Positions 1 to 9,771 are shown, numbered from the stretch's first letter. The stretch is 64,000 nt of DNA from Bacteroides sp. 519 (GCF_010500955.1 NZ_QVMJ01000011.1:62001-126000), one strand, 5' to 3'. The notes: generated by a model from the sequence alone, not told the origin. Made by a program: numbers and translations.

Positions 1-118
1 CGCACGTCAACAAGCTGAATTTTATAGAATCGCCCGTTATAGTGGATTCATTGCCCCGAGCTGTTGCCATAAAACAGCACAGTATGCAGATGAAGATATG
101 CCTGATAAAATTATTCAT
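1..118 (-). CDS. DUF4105-type protein, N-terminal fragment
   Basis: An ATG on the minus strand at 118 opens a frame that runs off the left edge (39 codons seen). It starts MNNFIRHIFICILCCFMATA, a convincing signal peptide, and continues with the stretch DSIKFSLLTC. That stretch resembles the start of Bacteroidales DUF4105 proteins, periplasmic or envelope proteins whose mature part usually begins '..SLLTC.PG.EIY..FGH'. A Bacteroidota promoter lies correctly placed upstream (141-173). The plus-strand frame across the same bases has no protein-like composition beyond a pyrimidine-rich tract, so the minus strand is preferred. The family call rests on about ten residues and is an inference; the presence of a leftward secreted protein is firmer. 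Confidence 0.6.
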   Translation of the reverse strand, partial: MNNFIRHIFICILCCFMATARGNESTITGDSIKFSLLTC

Positions 119-140
119 TCGCTTTTGCTTAAGTATCCGG

Positions 141-173
141 CAAAGATAGAAAAAAGAATTAGGAATTCTCAAA
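141..173 (-). promoter_or_regulatory. Bacteroidota-type promoter of the DUF4105-like gene
   Basis: On the minus strand TTTG (170-173) is followed after 21 bases by TATCTTTG (141-148). This matches the Bacteroides -33/-7 consensus TTTG N19-21 TAnnTTTG. It lies 23 bases ahead of the ATG at 118. Confidence 0.6.
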
Positions 174-295
174 TACCAATCCCATCAACAGCAGCAGTTT
201 CTTTTTTATATTTTTCTGCTGTTGTTTTCTTTTCTTTTCTCTTCTTTTCTTTTCTATTGTTGAAGGGTTGCTATCCTTTTTGGTTACAGTTTGTA
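165..295. repeat. pyrimidine-rich tract, partly shared with 29780-29890
   Basis: This stretch contains caacagcagcagtttctttt, then long C/T runs, then gggttgctat. The reverse complement of 29780-29890 has the same blocks in the same order. Part of the likeness is low complexity, but the non-repetitive ends (caacagcagcag and gggttgct) also match. No gene is supported here. Confidence 0.5.
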
Positions 296-437
296 GTATT
301 TTATAATTCGGTTTGTAGCTTTGTTATAGCGTTTTAAATTTATTATTTGTTAGATATGCTTATTTGTTAATAAGAGTTATTTTTGAACGATTGCGTTCTT
401 TTTGAATGCAAAACGGATGCAAAACGGATGAGAATTT

Positions 438-529
438 AACCGCAGAGTACGCAGAGTTTCGCAGAGTTTTTAAGATTCAATGCTGCATAGAAATTAAAAA
501 CTCTGCGAAACTCTGCGTACTCTGCGGTT
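438..529. repeat. long inverted repeat with apex ATGCTGCAT
   Basis: The arms are about 35 bases and perfectly complementary. They are built from the word cgcagagt repeated three times with small changes. The loop carries aatgctgcatag. It is one of the apex-type hairpins of this window and sits just ahead of the palindrome array at 545-646. Confidence 0.85.
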
Positions 530-544
530 AATGTTTCTCAATTC

Positions 545-646
545 CCTATATAGCATTAGGTTTTCGTGCTATATACCTCGAACCCCTAATGCTATATAGC
601 TTGGGGGTGCTTTGCTATATAGACCAGAACCTCCATGCTATATAGC
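545..646. repeat. array A: five gctatatagc palindromes at 23-bp pitch
   Basis: Units begin at 545, 568, 591, 614 and 637, a spacing of exactly 23 each time. The consensus is gctatatagc, a perfect 10-bp palindrome, with one to two changes in the outer units. The 13-base spacers are unrelated to one another. The array lies between a hairpin and the coaX promoter. Confidence 0.9.
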
Positions 647-698
647 ACTAAAATACAATTAAATTACACTCATCTTATAAAGATATAAACTAAATTTA

Positions 699-706
699 TA
701 CCTTTG
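699..706 (+). promoter_or_regulatory. -7 box of coaX
   Basis: TACCTTTG matches TAnnTTTG and lies 28 bases before the coaX start. No clear TTTG is seen at the expected -33 position. Confidence 0.5.
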
Positions 707-734
707 CGCTCGGAAATAGAGAGTTTAAGCATAA

Positions 735-1466
735 GTGAATCTTGTAATAGACATTGGTAATTCTTCGGTAAAAGCAGCCATTTTTAATGGTGAAACATTG
801 CTTACAACTATTGTAGGGCCGGGGAGCTCGCTTTTCTTTATTCAAGAATTAGTGGATAAATATCCGGTACAATCCGGAATAATGGCTTCGGTTATCGACC
901 TGAATGAAGAAAACCGGATTTGGCTGGAGAAACTGCCTTTTGCTATGTTAGTGTTAAATCACAATACTCCACTTCCAATAACAAACCTGTACGAAACTCC
1001 CGAAACACTTGGATACGACCGTATTGCAGCAGTTGTAGGCGCAAACGCCCGATTTCCGGATAAAGATATATTGGTGGTTGATGCAGGAACAGCCATTACA
1101 TACGAATTTATAGATGCCGCAGGCAGATACCACGGAGGAAATATTTCGCCGGGTGTACAAATGAGGCTAAAAGCATTGCATCAGTTCACAGGGAAGTTGC
1201 CACTTGTAAGTGCACAAGGAAGAACTTTACCAATGGGGCGCGATACAGAAACAGCAATCAGGGCTGGTGTTTTAAAAGGGATAGAATATGAGATAAGAGG
1301 TTATATTACGTATTTGAAACATAAATATCCTGAACTTTTGGTTTTTTTAACTGGCAGAGAAGAATTTTCTTTTGATACCAGCATAAAAAATATCATCTTT
1401 GCAGACAGTTTTTTAGTGTTGAAAGGATTAAATCGAATATTAAACTTTAATAATGGTAGGATCTAA
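735..1466 (+). CDS. coaX: type III pantothenate kinase
   Basis: CoaX phosphorylates pantothenate with ATP in the cytoplasm, the first step to coenzyme A. The 243 residues are of normal family length. The ASKHA-fold motifs are visible: DIGNSS at residues 6-11 (phosphate loop), GYDR at 93-96, DAGTA at 116-120 with the metal-binding Asp, and GGNISPG at 134-140. The start is GTG at 735, since the phosphate loop begins only five residues later and no ATG lies upstream in frame. Its last 14 bases overlap the next gene, so the two are probably translated from one message. Type III enzymes are typically insensitive to feedback by CoA, which is family knowledge. Confidence 0.95.
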   Translation: MNLVIDIGNSSVKAAIFNGETLLTTIVGPGSSLFFIQELVDKYPVQSGIMASVIDLNEENRIWLEKLPFAMLVLNHNTPLPITNLYETPETLGYDRIAAVVGANARFPDKDILVVDAGTAITYEFIDAAGRYHGGNISPGVQMRLKALHQFTGKLPLVSAQGRTLPMGRDTETAIRAGVLKGIEYEIRGYITYLKHKYPELLVFLTGREEFSFDTSIKNIIFADSFLVLKGLNRILNFNNGRI

Positions 1467-2736
1467 ACAGATTTTATGTGTACTTCTGTTCACAATAATA
1501 TCAACATCGGCAATAGCCCAAAATAACACAAATTCTCCTTACACACGGTACGGCTACGGACAATTATCCGATCATAACTCCATAAAAAATAAAGGAATGG
1601 GAGGGGCAGGATATGCTGTACGCGATGGGTTACAAATGAATTTGTTGAATCCGGCATCCTATTCGGCAGTCGACTCCCTTACCTTGCTGTTCGAAGGTAG
1701 CTTTACGCTGCAGAACACAAACTTCAGTAATGGAACATCTAAAATCAACGCTAAGAACTCAAGTTTTGATTATGTAACCATGCAACTCAGGCTGTTCCGC
1801 AACCTGGGCTTTACAATGGGAGTATTACCTTTCTCGTATGTAGGTTATAACTTATCGACCGTTGTAAACAGTACAGATGTAACTGCCAATCAAACCACAT
1901 ATACTGGCGACGGAAGCTTGCAACAAGCGTTTGTGGGGTTAGGATACAGAGTGTTTCGCGGCCTCTCGATAGGAGCCAATGCCTACTACCTTTGGGGTGA
2001 TATTAACCGAAGTACCGAATTGGCATTTGCATCTACATCGAGCAACTACGGTTACATTGAAAAGAACTATTTATCGGTAAGCGATTTTAATTTCGACTTC
2101 GGATTACAATATGCACACCGGTTGAGCAAAAAGAACTCGATAAGTCTGGGACTTTTTTACCGCCCCAACAAGAATTTAAACAACGAGGCTTCGCTTACAA
2201 CAGCTAAAACATACTGGAACGATAAGTCGAAATATACATTTAATACAACCGTAAAAGATACTGTTGCCGATTTTGGTATACCCGCTACCTTTGGTGCCGG
2301 TTTGGCTTATACACACGATAACCGCATAACCATAGCATTAGACTATACGTTAGAAAAATGGGCCGACGAAAAATATATGGACGACCCAAATGCGTTTAAC
2401 AACAAGCAAAAAATAGCATTAGGTGTTGAAATACTACCAAGCTATATTGGGCGCACATATCTATCGGCTATTAAATATCGTTTTGGAGCCTATTATTCAA
2501 AACCTAATTACAAAATAAAGTTAAATAACGAGTCGGGCTACGGCAGTGCAAAAGAGTATGGAGTATCTTTTGGATTGGCACTACCCATGATCCGATCCAA
2601 GTCTATAGTTAATCTGGGAGCACAATATATTAAAGTAGATGGAAAAGGCGCAAATATGTTAGACGAAAATTATTTGCGTGTAAGCATAGGATTAACATTT
2701 AATGAACGTTGGTTCTTTAAACGAAAAGTGAAGTAA
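1453..2736 (+). CDS. outer-membrane beta-barrel protein
   Basis: A signal peptide (residues 1-22, cut after AIAQ) is followed by about 400 residues rich in aromatic, Gly and Asn residues in alternating patterns typical of beta-barrels. It ends with a strand-like [15 protein letters not shown] stretch. The N-terminal [13 protein letters not shown] and the phrase [11 protein letters not shown] recall a conserved Bacteroidales outer-membrane family often encoded beside coaX. It may be a FadL-like channel, but I cannot name a substrate. It overlaps coaX by 14 bases and is followed 40 bases later by a TPR protein and then LptC, an envelope-assembly neighbourhood. Confidence 0.75.
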   Translation: MVGSKQILCVLLFTIISTSAIAQNNTNSPYTRYGYGQLSDHNSIKNKGMGGAGYAVRDGLQMNLLNPASYSAVDSLTLLFEGSFTLQNTNFSNGTSKINAKNSSFDYVTMQLRLFRNLGFTMGVLPFSYVGYNLSTVVNSTDVTANQTTYTGDGSLQQAFVGLGYRVFRGLSIGANAYYLWGDINRSTELAFASTSSNYGYIEKNYLSVSDFNFDFGLQYAHRLSKKNSISLGLFYRPNKNLNNEASLTTAKTYWNDKSKYTFNTTVKDTVADFGIPATFGAGLAYTHDNRITIALDYTLEKWADEKYMDDPNAFNNKQKIALGVEILPSYIGRTYLSAIKYRFGAYYSKPNYKIKLNNESGYGSAKEYGVSFGLALPMIRSKSIVNLGAQYIKVDGKGANMLDENYLRVSIGLTFNERWFFKRKVK

Positions 2737-2776
2737 CTTGTCTAATATTATATTATAACTAAAAGGAAAATATACA

Positions 2777-4111
2777 ATGAGAATTAAAGCATTTGTGGCT
2801 ACATTGCTCTTTTCGGCGGGAGCAATGACAATGATGGCACAAGAAACCCCCGAAAACGCATGTAATACAAACAGTAGTATATCACATGAAGCCGTAAGAG
2901 CCGGAAACTTTAAAGATGCGTATGAGCCATGGAAAGCTGTAATGAAGGATTGTCCAACACTTCGTTATTATACATATACCGATGGATTTGAAATCCTGAA
3001 ATTCATGCTCAGCCAAACCAACAAAGGTACACCCGAATATAAGGCGTATTTTGATGAATTGATGGGCGTACACGATCAGTTGATGCAGTACACTCCCGAG
3101 CTACAGAAGAAAGCAAAAGGAATTCGCTCTGTTGCCCGTTCAAAAGGAATGAAGGCTTTGGATTATATCCAATTGGCACCAGCTCCGGATATGAATGTAG
3201 TGTATACCTGGCTTAAAGAATCAGTATCGGAAGAAAAAGAAGATACACCTTCTGCTATCTTATTCTACTTCCTGCAAGCATCGCACGATAAGTTGAAAGC
3301 TGATCCAAACCACAACGAAACATTTATTCAGGATTACCTGAATTCAACTCAATGGGCCGACGAAGCTATTACAAAAGCTACCAAAGAGTCGACTAAAAAA
3401 TCGTACTCAACTATTAAAGATAACTTAGTAGCATTGTTCATTAATAGTGGTGCTGCCGACTGCGAATCTCTGCAAGCTATTTATGCTCCTAAAGTAGAAG
3501 CTAATAAAACAGACCTTGCATACTTACAGAAGGTAATTGACATTATGAGAATGATGAAGTGTACAGAATCAGAAGCATACTTCCAAGCATCTTTCTACTC
3601 GTACCAGATACAGCCAACTGCCGAAGCAGCAGCAGGTGTAGCAGCTATGTCTTTCAAAAAAGGCGATTACAATGCTACAGTTAAATTCTTCGACGAAGCA
3701 ATTGACCTGGAAGACGAAAACATGAAGAAAGCCGACTTGGCATACAGAGCAGCTACTGTTTTGGCACACGTAAAGAAAATCAGTCAGGCACGTAACTATG
3801 CACAAAAAGCAATCAGCTTTAATCCTAACGATGGTAAACCCTACATCCTGATAGCTACACTTTATGCTTCAAGCCCTAACTGGAGCGACGAGTCGGCATT
3901 GAATAAATGTACTTACTTCCTGGTTGTTGACAAGTTGAGCAGAGCAAAAGCTGTTGACTCGTCCGAAGAAGTAGTTAATGAAGCTAACAGACTGATCAGA
4001 ACGTATTCACAGTATACTCCAGCTCCATCAGACCTCTTTATGCTTGGTTATAAAGTAGGCGACCGTGTAACAATTGGCGGTTGGATTGGAGAATCAACAA
4101 CAATCCGTTAA
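2777..4111 (+). CDS. secreted TPR-repeat protein
   Basis: A 444-residue periplasmic protein. The signal peptide spans residues 1-22 (cut after MMAQ). Helical TPR-like repeats are clearest in the C-terminal third, for example FKKGDYNATVKFFDEAI and ISQARNYAQKAISFNPND. TPR domains bind partner proteins; no enzyme motif is seen. It sits between an outer-membrane barrel gene and lptC, with only 7 bases before the lptC start, so a role in envelope assembly is possible but inferred. Confidence 0.75.
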   Translation: MRIKAFVATLLFSAGAMTMMAQETPENACNTNSSISHEAVRAGNFKDAYEPWKAVMKDCPTLRYYTYTDGFEILKFMLSQTNKGTPEYKAYFDELMGVHDQLMQYTPELQKKAKGIRSVARSKGMKALDYIQLAPAPDMNVVYTWLKESVSEEKEDTPSAILFYFLQASHDKLKADPNHNETFIQDYLNSTQWADEAITKATKESTKKSYSTIKDNLVALFINSGAADCESLQAIYAPKVEANKTDLAYLQKVIDIMRMMKCTESEAYFQASFYSYQIQPTAEAAAGVAAMSFKKGDYNATVKFFDEAIDLEDENMKKADLAYRAATVLAHVKKISQARNYAQKAISFNPNDGKPYILIATLYASSPNWSDESALNKCTYFLVVDKLSRAKAVDSSEEVVNEANRLIRTYSQYTPAPSDLFMLGYKVGDRVTIGGWIGESTTIR

Positions 4112-4118
4112 CAATAAT

Positions 4119-4710
4119 ATGTTGCCTAAACAGAGTAACAGCGTATTATATAAAAAGCATAGCATAACAACCCTGTTGGGGGTTGTTATGCTTCTTTCGT
4201 TTATTTCGTGCGGAGGAAAGAAAGCAAATGTAGGCGAAGCAATTACCGAACGCGACTCTTTACCTTTGATGACTACACACGGAATGGAAATGTTTGTTTC
4301 GGATTCGGGTATTGTTCGGTATAGAATAGTAGCAGAGAAGCATGAAATGTTCGATAAGAAGAATCCATCTTATTCAATCTTTGAAAAAGGAGCATACCTG
4401 GAAAAATTTGATACATTGTTTAATGTAGAAGCAACCATAAAAGCCGATACGGTTTATAACTACGATAAGAAAGGACTCTGGATACTTAAAAAGAATGTGC
4501 ATATAGAGAATACGTTAGGCGAAAAGTTTGATACCGAACTTTTATATTGGGATCAGAATGCCGAAAGAGTGTACTCGGATAAATATATCCGGATTGAACA
4601 AGCCGACAGGATTATAACCGGCTACGGGTTCGAATCGAATCAACAGATGACTAAATATAACATACTTGATATTTCCGGCATCTTTTATATAGAAAATATG
4701 GAGTCTAATT

Positions 4711-4712
<2 letters not shown>
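4119..4712 (+). CDS. lptC: LptC-like LPS export lipoprotein
   Basis: LptC is the bitopic inner-membrane or lipid-anchored part of the Lpt bridge that hands lipopolysaccharide from LptBFG to LptA. The ATG at 4119 is chosen because a longer frame from 4074 would overlap the TPR gene. The protein (198 residues) has a hydrophobic stretch ending in the lipobox-like LLSFISC. A beta-jellyroll-like body follows with the typical phrases FVSDSGIVRYRI, KADTVYNY and LWILKKNVHIENTLGEKFDTELLYWD. Family members often start with a TM helix instead of a lipobox. It follows the TPR gene and precedes a CNNM-type gene. Confidence 0.85.
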
Positions 4713-4803
<91 letters not shown>

Positions 4804-4808
4804 AGCTA

Positions 4809-6068
4809 ATGAACATCATTATTTATGCCATAATAACAGTTATATTCTCCGCCTTTTTCTCGGGAATGGAAATCTCGTTTGTATCGGCCGACAGGCTTCG
4901 TTTACAGATGGAGAAACAAACAGGTGGGATTATAAACCGGATTCTTGATTTCTTTTTCAGGCATTCCAATAATTTTATCTCCACCTTATTGGTAGGGAAT
5001 AACATTGCGCTTGTTATCTATGGTATTTTCATGGCCCAGCTTATCGAAGAACAACTGCTGGCCGGGTTAATATCGAACGAGTTTCTTCTGGTACTTATAC
5101 AAACAATTATATCTACTTTAATAATACTTGTTACCGGCGAGTTTATTCCTAAAACACTATTCAGGCTTAATCCTAACAAGATGCTGAAGATATTTGCAGT
5201 GCCTGCACTTATCTGTTATATTGTTCTTTATCCGGTATCTCAACTGGCTTCGGGCATATCTTATTTGTTTCTGCGCATTTTAGGAATCAAAGTAAATAAA
5301 GATGCCTCCGATAAAGCATTTGGCAAGGTAGACCTGGATTATTTTGTACAGTCCAGCATTGACAGTTGCAACAGTGAAGAAGAGTTGGATACCGAAGTAA
5401 AGATATTCCAGAATGCCCTTGACTTTTCGAGCATAAAAGTACGCGACTGTATTATTCCCAGAACCGAAATTGTAGCTGTTGATTTAACCGCTTCGTTAGA
5501 AGAGGTAAACTCAAAATTTATAGAATCGGGCTTATCGAAGATAATCGTGTACGATGGCAATATTGATAACATAGTAGGCTATTTCCATTCGTCTGAGATA
5601 TTTCGCAGTCCGGAAAACTGGAATAATAACATAACCGAAATCCCCATTGTGCCCGAAACAATGGCTGCCAGTAAATTGATGAAACAGTTTATGCAGCAAA
5701 ATAAATCCATAGCCGCCGTTGTCGACGAGTTTGGAGGAACTTCGGGAATTGTAACCCTGGAAGATTTGGTAGAAGAAATATTTGGCGATATTGAAGACGA
5801 ACACGACAATAGTAACCTGATATGTAAACAGCTATCGGAAGACGAATACACATTATCAGGGCGCCTTGAAATAGAAAAAGTGAATGAAACCTTTGGTTTG
5901 GAATTACCCGAGTCGGACGATTATATGACCATTGGCGGATTGATTTTAAACCAGTATCAAAGTTTCCCTAAAGTGAACGAAGTAGTTACCATTGAAAAAT
6001 ATCACTTCAGGATGCTAAAGGTTACATCAACCAAAATAGAACTGGTGCGCCTCAAGGTGTTGGAATAA
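4809..6068 (+). CDS. CNNM/CorC (hemolysin-family) membrane protein
   Basis: A 419-residue inner-membrane protein of the DUF21-CBS-CorC_HlyC type. Residues 1-165 contain the DUF21 membrane region with an early SGMEISFVSADRLR. Two CBS modules follow (about 205-330), including the diagnostic DEFGGTSGIVTLEDLVEEI at 306-324. The C-terminal CorC/HlyC domain spans about 340-419. The family is linked to Mg2+/Co2+ transport or resistance. A Bacteroidota relative, GldE, works in gliding, and I cannot separate these roles here. The gene ends at a hairpin terminator. Confidence 0.88.
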   Translation: MNIIIYAIITVIFSAFFSGMEISFVSADRLRLQMEKQTGGIINRILDFFFRHSNNFISTLLVGNNIALVIYGIFMAQLIEEQLLAGLISNEFLLVLIQTIISTLIILVTGEFIPKTLFRLNPNKMLKIFAVPALICYIVLYPVSQLASGISYLFLRILGIKVNKDASDKAFGKVDLDYFVQSSIDSCNSEEELDTEVKIFQNALDFSSIKVRDCIIPRTEIVAVDLTASLEEVNSKFIESGLSKIIVYDGNIDNIVGYFHSSEIFRSPENWNNNITEIPIVPETMAASKLMKQFMQQNKSIAAVVDEFGGTSGIVTLEDLVEEIFGDIEDEHDNSNLICKQLSEDEYTLSGRLEIEKVNETFGLELPESDDYMTIGGLILNQYQSFPKVNEVVTIEKYHFRMLKVTSTKIELVRLKVLE

Positions 6069-6092
6069 TTGTGTGTGTCCGACATTTTTTTT

Positions 6093-6123
6093 GCTAATAC
6101 GTATGTCTGTATTAGCATTTTTT
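6093..6123 (+). terminator. intrinsic terminator after the CNNM gene
   Basis: The stem gctaatac/gtattagc (8 bp) has an 8-base loop and is followed by a T run. Confidence 0.75.
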
Positions 6124-6142
6124 GTATCTTCGTGCGCGATTT

Positions 6143-6236
6143 GAGTTCGTAAGTTTTTGAGTTTTTAAGTTTTTAAGAACAATGCCCAAAAACAAATGAA
6201 CTCAAAAACTTAAAACTTAAAAACTTAAAAACTTAA
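6143..6236. repeat. inverted repeat with aagttttt words
   Basis: The left arm repeats aagtttttga/aagttttt. The right arm repeats aaaaactt four times and ends just before the next start codon. The loop is aatgcccaaaa, without the ATGCNGCAT apex. Confidence 0.85.
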
Positions 6237-6242
6237 AATAAA

Positions 6243-8384
6243 ATGGCAACATTACAAAAAATTCGATCTAAAGGACCGTTGCTGATCATTGTAGTTGGTT
6301 TGGCTTTGTTCGCATTCATTGCGGGCGATGCCTGGAAGGTACTCCAACCGCACCAATCAAACGATGTGGGAGAAGTTAACGGTGAATCTATCTCGGCTCA
6401 GGAATATCAAACATTGTTTGAGGAGTATACAGAAGCAATCAAGTTCTCGAATGGACTTTCTTCGTTAACCGAAGAACAAAGCAATCAAATTAAAGACGAA
6501 GTTTGGACTGCCTTCATAAACAATAAATTAATTGAAAATGAAGCAGCAAAAATAGGTTTAACTGTACCAGCTTCCGAAATTCAAGCTATTATTGATGCCG
6601 GAGTTCATCCGATGCTTCGTAACACACCTTTCTACAATCAGCAAACTGGTATGTTCGATAAAGACATGCTGAAGAAATTCCTGGTTGATTATTCGAAATT
6701 AGATAGAAATACGGTTGATTCCAGAACATACGAATACTATCACTCAATGTATATGTATTGGTCGTTTGTTGAAAGAATGTTGGCTCAAAACCGTTTGGCC
6801 GAAAAATATCAGGCATTGGTTCTTAAATCAATCACTACTAACACAGTAGAAGCCCAAACCATTTTTGACGACCGTGTTAAACAATCGGATATGTTGCTTG
6901 CTGCAATACCTTATTCTTCAATTCCCGATTCGGCTATCACAGTGAAAGTATCGGAAGTGAAAGAACTGTATAACAAACGCAAAGAAGAATTCAAGCAAAC
7001 AGCCGAAACACGTAACATCCGTTATATTGATGTACAAGTTGTTCCAAGTCAGGCAGATGGAGCTGCTTTGCAAAACGAAATGCTTGAGTACACAACACAG
7101 TTAGAAGAAATGACTTCGGACTTTACCAGCTTTGTACGTTCAACAGGTTCGGAAGTTTCTTATTTAGATTTGTTTGTAACAAAAGATGTATATCCAGCCG
7201 ATATCGTGGCTCGTTTAGACTCGGCAGCAGTAGGCGAAACATATGGTCCTTACTTCAACTCGGGCGATAATACATTCAATACATTCAAAAAAATAGCAAA
7301 AGTATCTGCACCCGACTCTATCGAATTCCGTCAGATTCAGGTTTATACTGAAGACGTAGCTAAAAACAGAGTACAGGCTGATAGTATTTATAACGCTATT
7401 AAAGGCGGTGCTAAATTCGAAGATATTGCTGCTAAGTACAATCAGCCGGGAACAACTACATGGATAACATCAGCTAATATCCAAGCGAATCCGCAGTTGG
7501 ATAACGATAACTTGAAGTATCTTTCAACTATTATGGATCTGGGAGTTAACCAACTTGCTAATGTAGAAATTCGTGATGCAAACGTTATCTTACAGGTTAC
7601 TAACAGAAAGAAAATGGTTGATAAGTACAAAGTTGCTGTGGTGAAAAGACCAAATGATTTCAGCAATGAAACTTACAACAAAACATACAACGATTTCAGC
7701 CAGTTTATAGCTGCTAACAATACACTCGATAAGTTGATTGAAAATGCAGAGGAAGCCGGTTACAGAGTAACTCCAAGAGCCGACGTACAAACCTATGAAC
7801 ACGGAATTGCCGGAATCAAAAACACAAAAGATGCTTTACGTTGGACATTCAATGCTAAACAAGGCGAAGTTTCGGGCTTGTACGAAGCCGGCGACAACGA
7901 CCGCTTGTTGGTTGTAGCTTTAGAAGCAATCAATAAAGAAGGATACCGCTCGTTAGACGATGTAAAACAACAATTACGTGTTGATGTAGTGAAAGATAAG
8001 AAAGCAGCACAAATCATTGCCAATATGAAGGCAGCCAATGCTACTTCTATTGCTCAATACCAATCAATGACTGATGCCATTTCCGATTCACTGGTACATG
8101 TGTCTTTCTCGGCTCCGGCCTATGTATCGGCATTGCGTTCAAGCGAATCTTTGGTAGGTGCGTATGCTTCGGTTGCTCCGGTTAATCAGTTGAGCCAACC
8201 AATCAAGGGTAATAGCGGTGTATTTGTATTACAACCTTACGCTAAAGACCAACTAGAAGAAAGCTTTGATGCCGAAAAAGAGAAAACAACATTAGAAAGC
8301 ACTCACCAACGTATAGCTAGTCGTTTTATAAGCGATTTGTATCAAAAGGCTAAAGTGAAAGATAATCGTTATCTGTTCTTCTAA
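6243..8384 (+). CDS. SurA/PpiD-like periplasmic peptidyl-prolyl isomerase
   Basis: A 713-residue protein with one N-terminal membrane helix (about residues 12-27), so it is anchored in the inner membrane with a periplasmic body, as in PpiD. A SurA_N-like helical region follows (VNGESISAQEYQ, about 45-190). A parvulin-like region lies around EFRQIQVYTEDVAKNRVQAD and the next 60 residues. Such proteins help outer-membrane and secreted proteins fold. The Bacteroidales parvulin domains are divergent, so activity is not certain. Length fits the family, and a strong terminator follows. Confidence 0.85.
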   Translation: MATLQKIRSKGPLLIIVVGLALFAFIAGDAWKVLQPHQSNDVGEVNGESISAQEYQTLFEEYTEAIKFSNGLSSLTEEQSNQIKDEVWTAFINNKLIENEAAKIGLTVPASEIQAIIDAGVHPMLRNTPFYNQQTGMFDKDMLKKFLVDYSKLDRNTVDSRTYEYYHSMYMYWSFVERMLAQNRLAEKYQALVLKSITTNTVEAQTIFDDRVKQSDMLLAAIPYSSIPDSAITVKVSEVKELYNKRKEEFKQTAETRNIRYIDVQVVPSQADGAALQNEMLEYTTQLEEMTSDFTSFVRSTGSEVSYLDLFVTKDVYPADIVARLDSAAVGETYGPYFNSGDNTFNTFKKIAKVSAPDSIEFRQIQVYTEDVAKNRVQADSIYNAIKGGAKFEDIAAKYNQPGTTTWITSANIQANPQLDNDNLKYLSTIMDLGVNQLANVEIRDANVILQVTNRKKMVDKYKVAVVKRPNDFSNETYNKTYNDFSQFIAANNTLDKLIENAEEAGYRVTPRADVQTYEHGIAGIKNTKDALRWTFNAKQGEVSGLYEAGDNDRLLVVALEAINKEGYRSLDDVKQQLRVDVVKDKKAAQIIANMKAANATSIAQYQSMTDAISDSLVHVSFSAPAYVSALRSSESLVGAYASVAPVNQLSQPIKGNSGVFVLQPYAKDQLEESFDAEKEKTTLESTHQRIASRFISDLYQKAKVKDNRYLFF

Positions 8385-8414
8385 TTTTGAATTAGATAAT
8401 ACAATATGTAATAT

Positions 8415-8450
8415 AAAAGAGGGAGTCTTTAAGGAGATTCCCTCTTTTTT
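8415..8450 (+). terminator. intrinsic terminator after the PpiD-like gene
   Basis: A 14-bp stem (aaaagagggagtct/agattccctctttt, one G-U pair) with a 6-base loop and a T run. Confidence 0.85.
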
Positions 8451-8499
8451 GCTTTCAAATGTGCTGTGTTTACAGTGAAATTAATTAATTTTGTATTGT

Positions 8500-9771
8500 A
8501 TGAATGCACAGATAATCTCACTGATAAAGCGCGAAGTAATCCCGGCCATAGGATGTACCGAGCCCATTGCTGTAGCACTATGTGTTGCCAAAGCAACAGA
8601 AATCCTTGATAGAATTCCTGAAAAAATAACCGTGTTATTAAGTGCCAATATCCTGAAAAACGCAATGGGAGTGGGGATACCCGGCACCAATATGATTGGT
8701 TTACCTATTGCCATAGCCTTGGGAGCACTAATCGGAAAATCGGATTATCAACTAGAAGTACTGAAAGACTGTACACCCCAATCGGTAGAAAGAGCCAAAA
8801 AGTACATTGATGAGAAGCGCATCTTTATATCTCTTAAAGAAGACATTGACGAGAAGCTTTATGTAGAAACCATCTGCGAAGCCGGTGAAGATAAAAGTGT
8901 TGCAATCATAGCCTGTGGGCATACCTCCTTTACTTATCTGGCCCGCAACTCCGAAATACTCTTAGATAAGAAACAAGAATCTGTCGACGATAACGAAGAA
9001 AACACTCCCGAACTAACCCTCCGTAAAGTTTATGATTTTGCCTTAACGGCTCCGTTAGAAGAGATCAGCTTTATTCTGGAAACTGCCCGGGTAAACAAAT
9101 GTGCAGCCGAACGCTCTTTCGAGGGTAACTACGGTCATAACCTGGGCAAGATATTACGCGGTGGCTGTCAGAATAAGATTTTAGGTGATACAGTCTTTTC
9201 CCATATACTATCATATACATCCGGAGCCTGCGATGCCCGTATGGCAGGGGCCATGATTCCGGTAATGAGTAATTCGGGAAGCGGTAATCAGGGAATCTCA
9301 GCCACATTGCCTGTACTTGTGTATGCCGAAGAAAGTGGCAAATCGGAAGAAGAATTAATCCGGGCACTCATACTAAGCCACCTTACGGTAATCTACATCA
9401 AACAGAGCCTCGGTCGTTTGTCGGCCCTTTGCGGATGTGTAGTAGCTGCTACAGGTTCGAGCTGTGGTATTACCTGGCTGATGGGTGGTAGCTTTGAGCA
9501 AATATCTTATGCCGTACAAAACATGGTTGCCAACCTCACCGGAATGATTTGCGATGGTGCAAAGCCCAGTTGTGCATTGAAAGTAGCCAGTGGAGTATCT
9601 ACAGCCGTTCTGTCGGCCATGATGGCTATGGAAAATAAATCGGTAACCTCAGTGGAGGGTATAGTAGATAAAGATGTAGATCAAACCATTCGCAACCTTA
9701 CATTAATAGGCTCGCAAGGCATGAACGAAACAGATAAGTTGGTGTTGGAGATAATGACGGGGAAGAATTAA
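8500..9771 (+). CDS. L-cysteine desulfidase / L-serine ammonia-lyase family protein
   Basis: A 423-residue cytoplasmic protein of the UPF0597/CyuA family. Members are oxygen-sensitive Fe-S enzymes that split L-cysteine to pyruvate, ammonia and sulfide. Visible motifs are PAIGCTEPIAVALC near residue 15 (first conserved Cys), GGCQNKILGDTVFSH, YTSGACDARM and MSNSGSGNQGISATLP. Cys-rich segments LSALCGCVVAA and ATGSSCG come late in the chain. The ATG at 8500 is preferred over the TTG at 8491 because the family starts about 15 residues before the first Cys motif. Serine dehydratase activity is an alternative. Confidence 0.88.
   Translation: MNAQIISLIKREVIPAIGCTEPIAVALCVAKATEILDRIPEKITVLLSANILKNAMGVGIPGTNMIGLPIAIALGALIGKSDYQLEVLKDCTPQSVERAKKYIDEKRIFISLKEDIDEKLYVETICEAGEDKSVAIIACGHTSFTYLARNSEILLDKKQESVDDNEENTPELTLRKVYDFALTAPLEEISFILETARVNKCAAERSFEGNYGHNLGKILRGGCQNKILGDTVFSHILSYTSGACDARMAGAMIPVMSNSGSGNQGISATLPVLVYAEESGKSEEELIRALILSHLTVIYIKQSLGRLSALCGCVVAATGSSCGITWLMGGSFEQISYAVQNMVANLTGMICDGAKPSCALKVASGVSTAVLSAMMAMENKSVTSVEGIVDKDVDQTIRNLTLIGSQGMNETDKLVLEIMTGKN

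Noticed and set aside
98..337. Plus-strand frame of 79 codons
   Set aside because: Its second half is translated pyrimidine tract and its first half lies antisense to a frame with a signal peptide and a well-placed promoter.
545..646. CRISPR array
   Set aside because: Units are only 10 bp palindromes with 13-base spacers (17 and 6 in array C), far from CRISPR sizes, and no cas gene is in the window.
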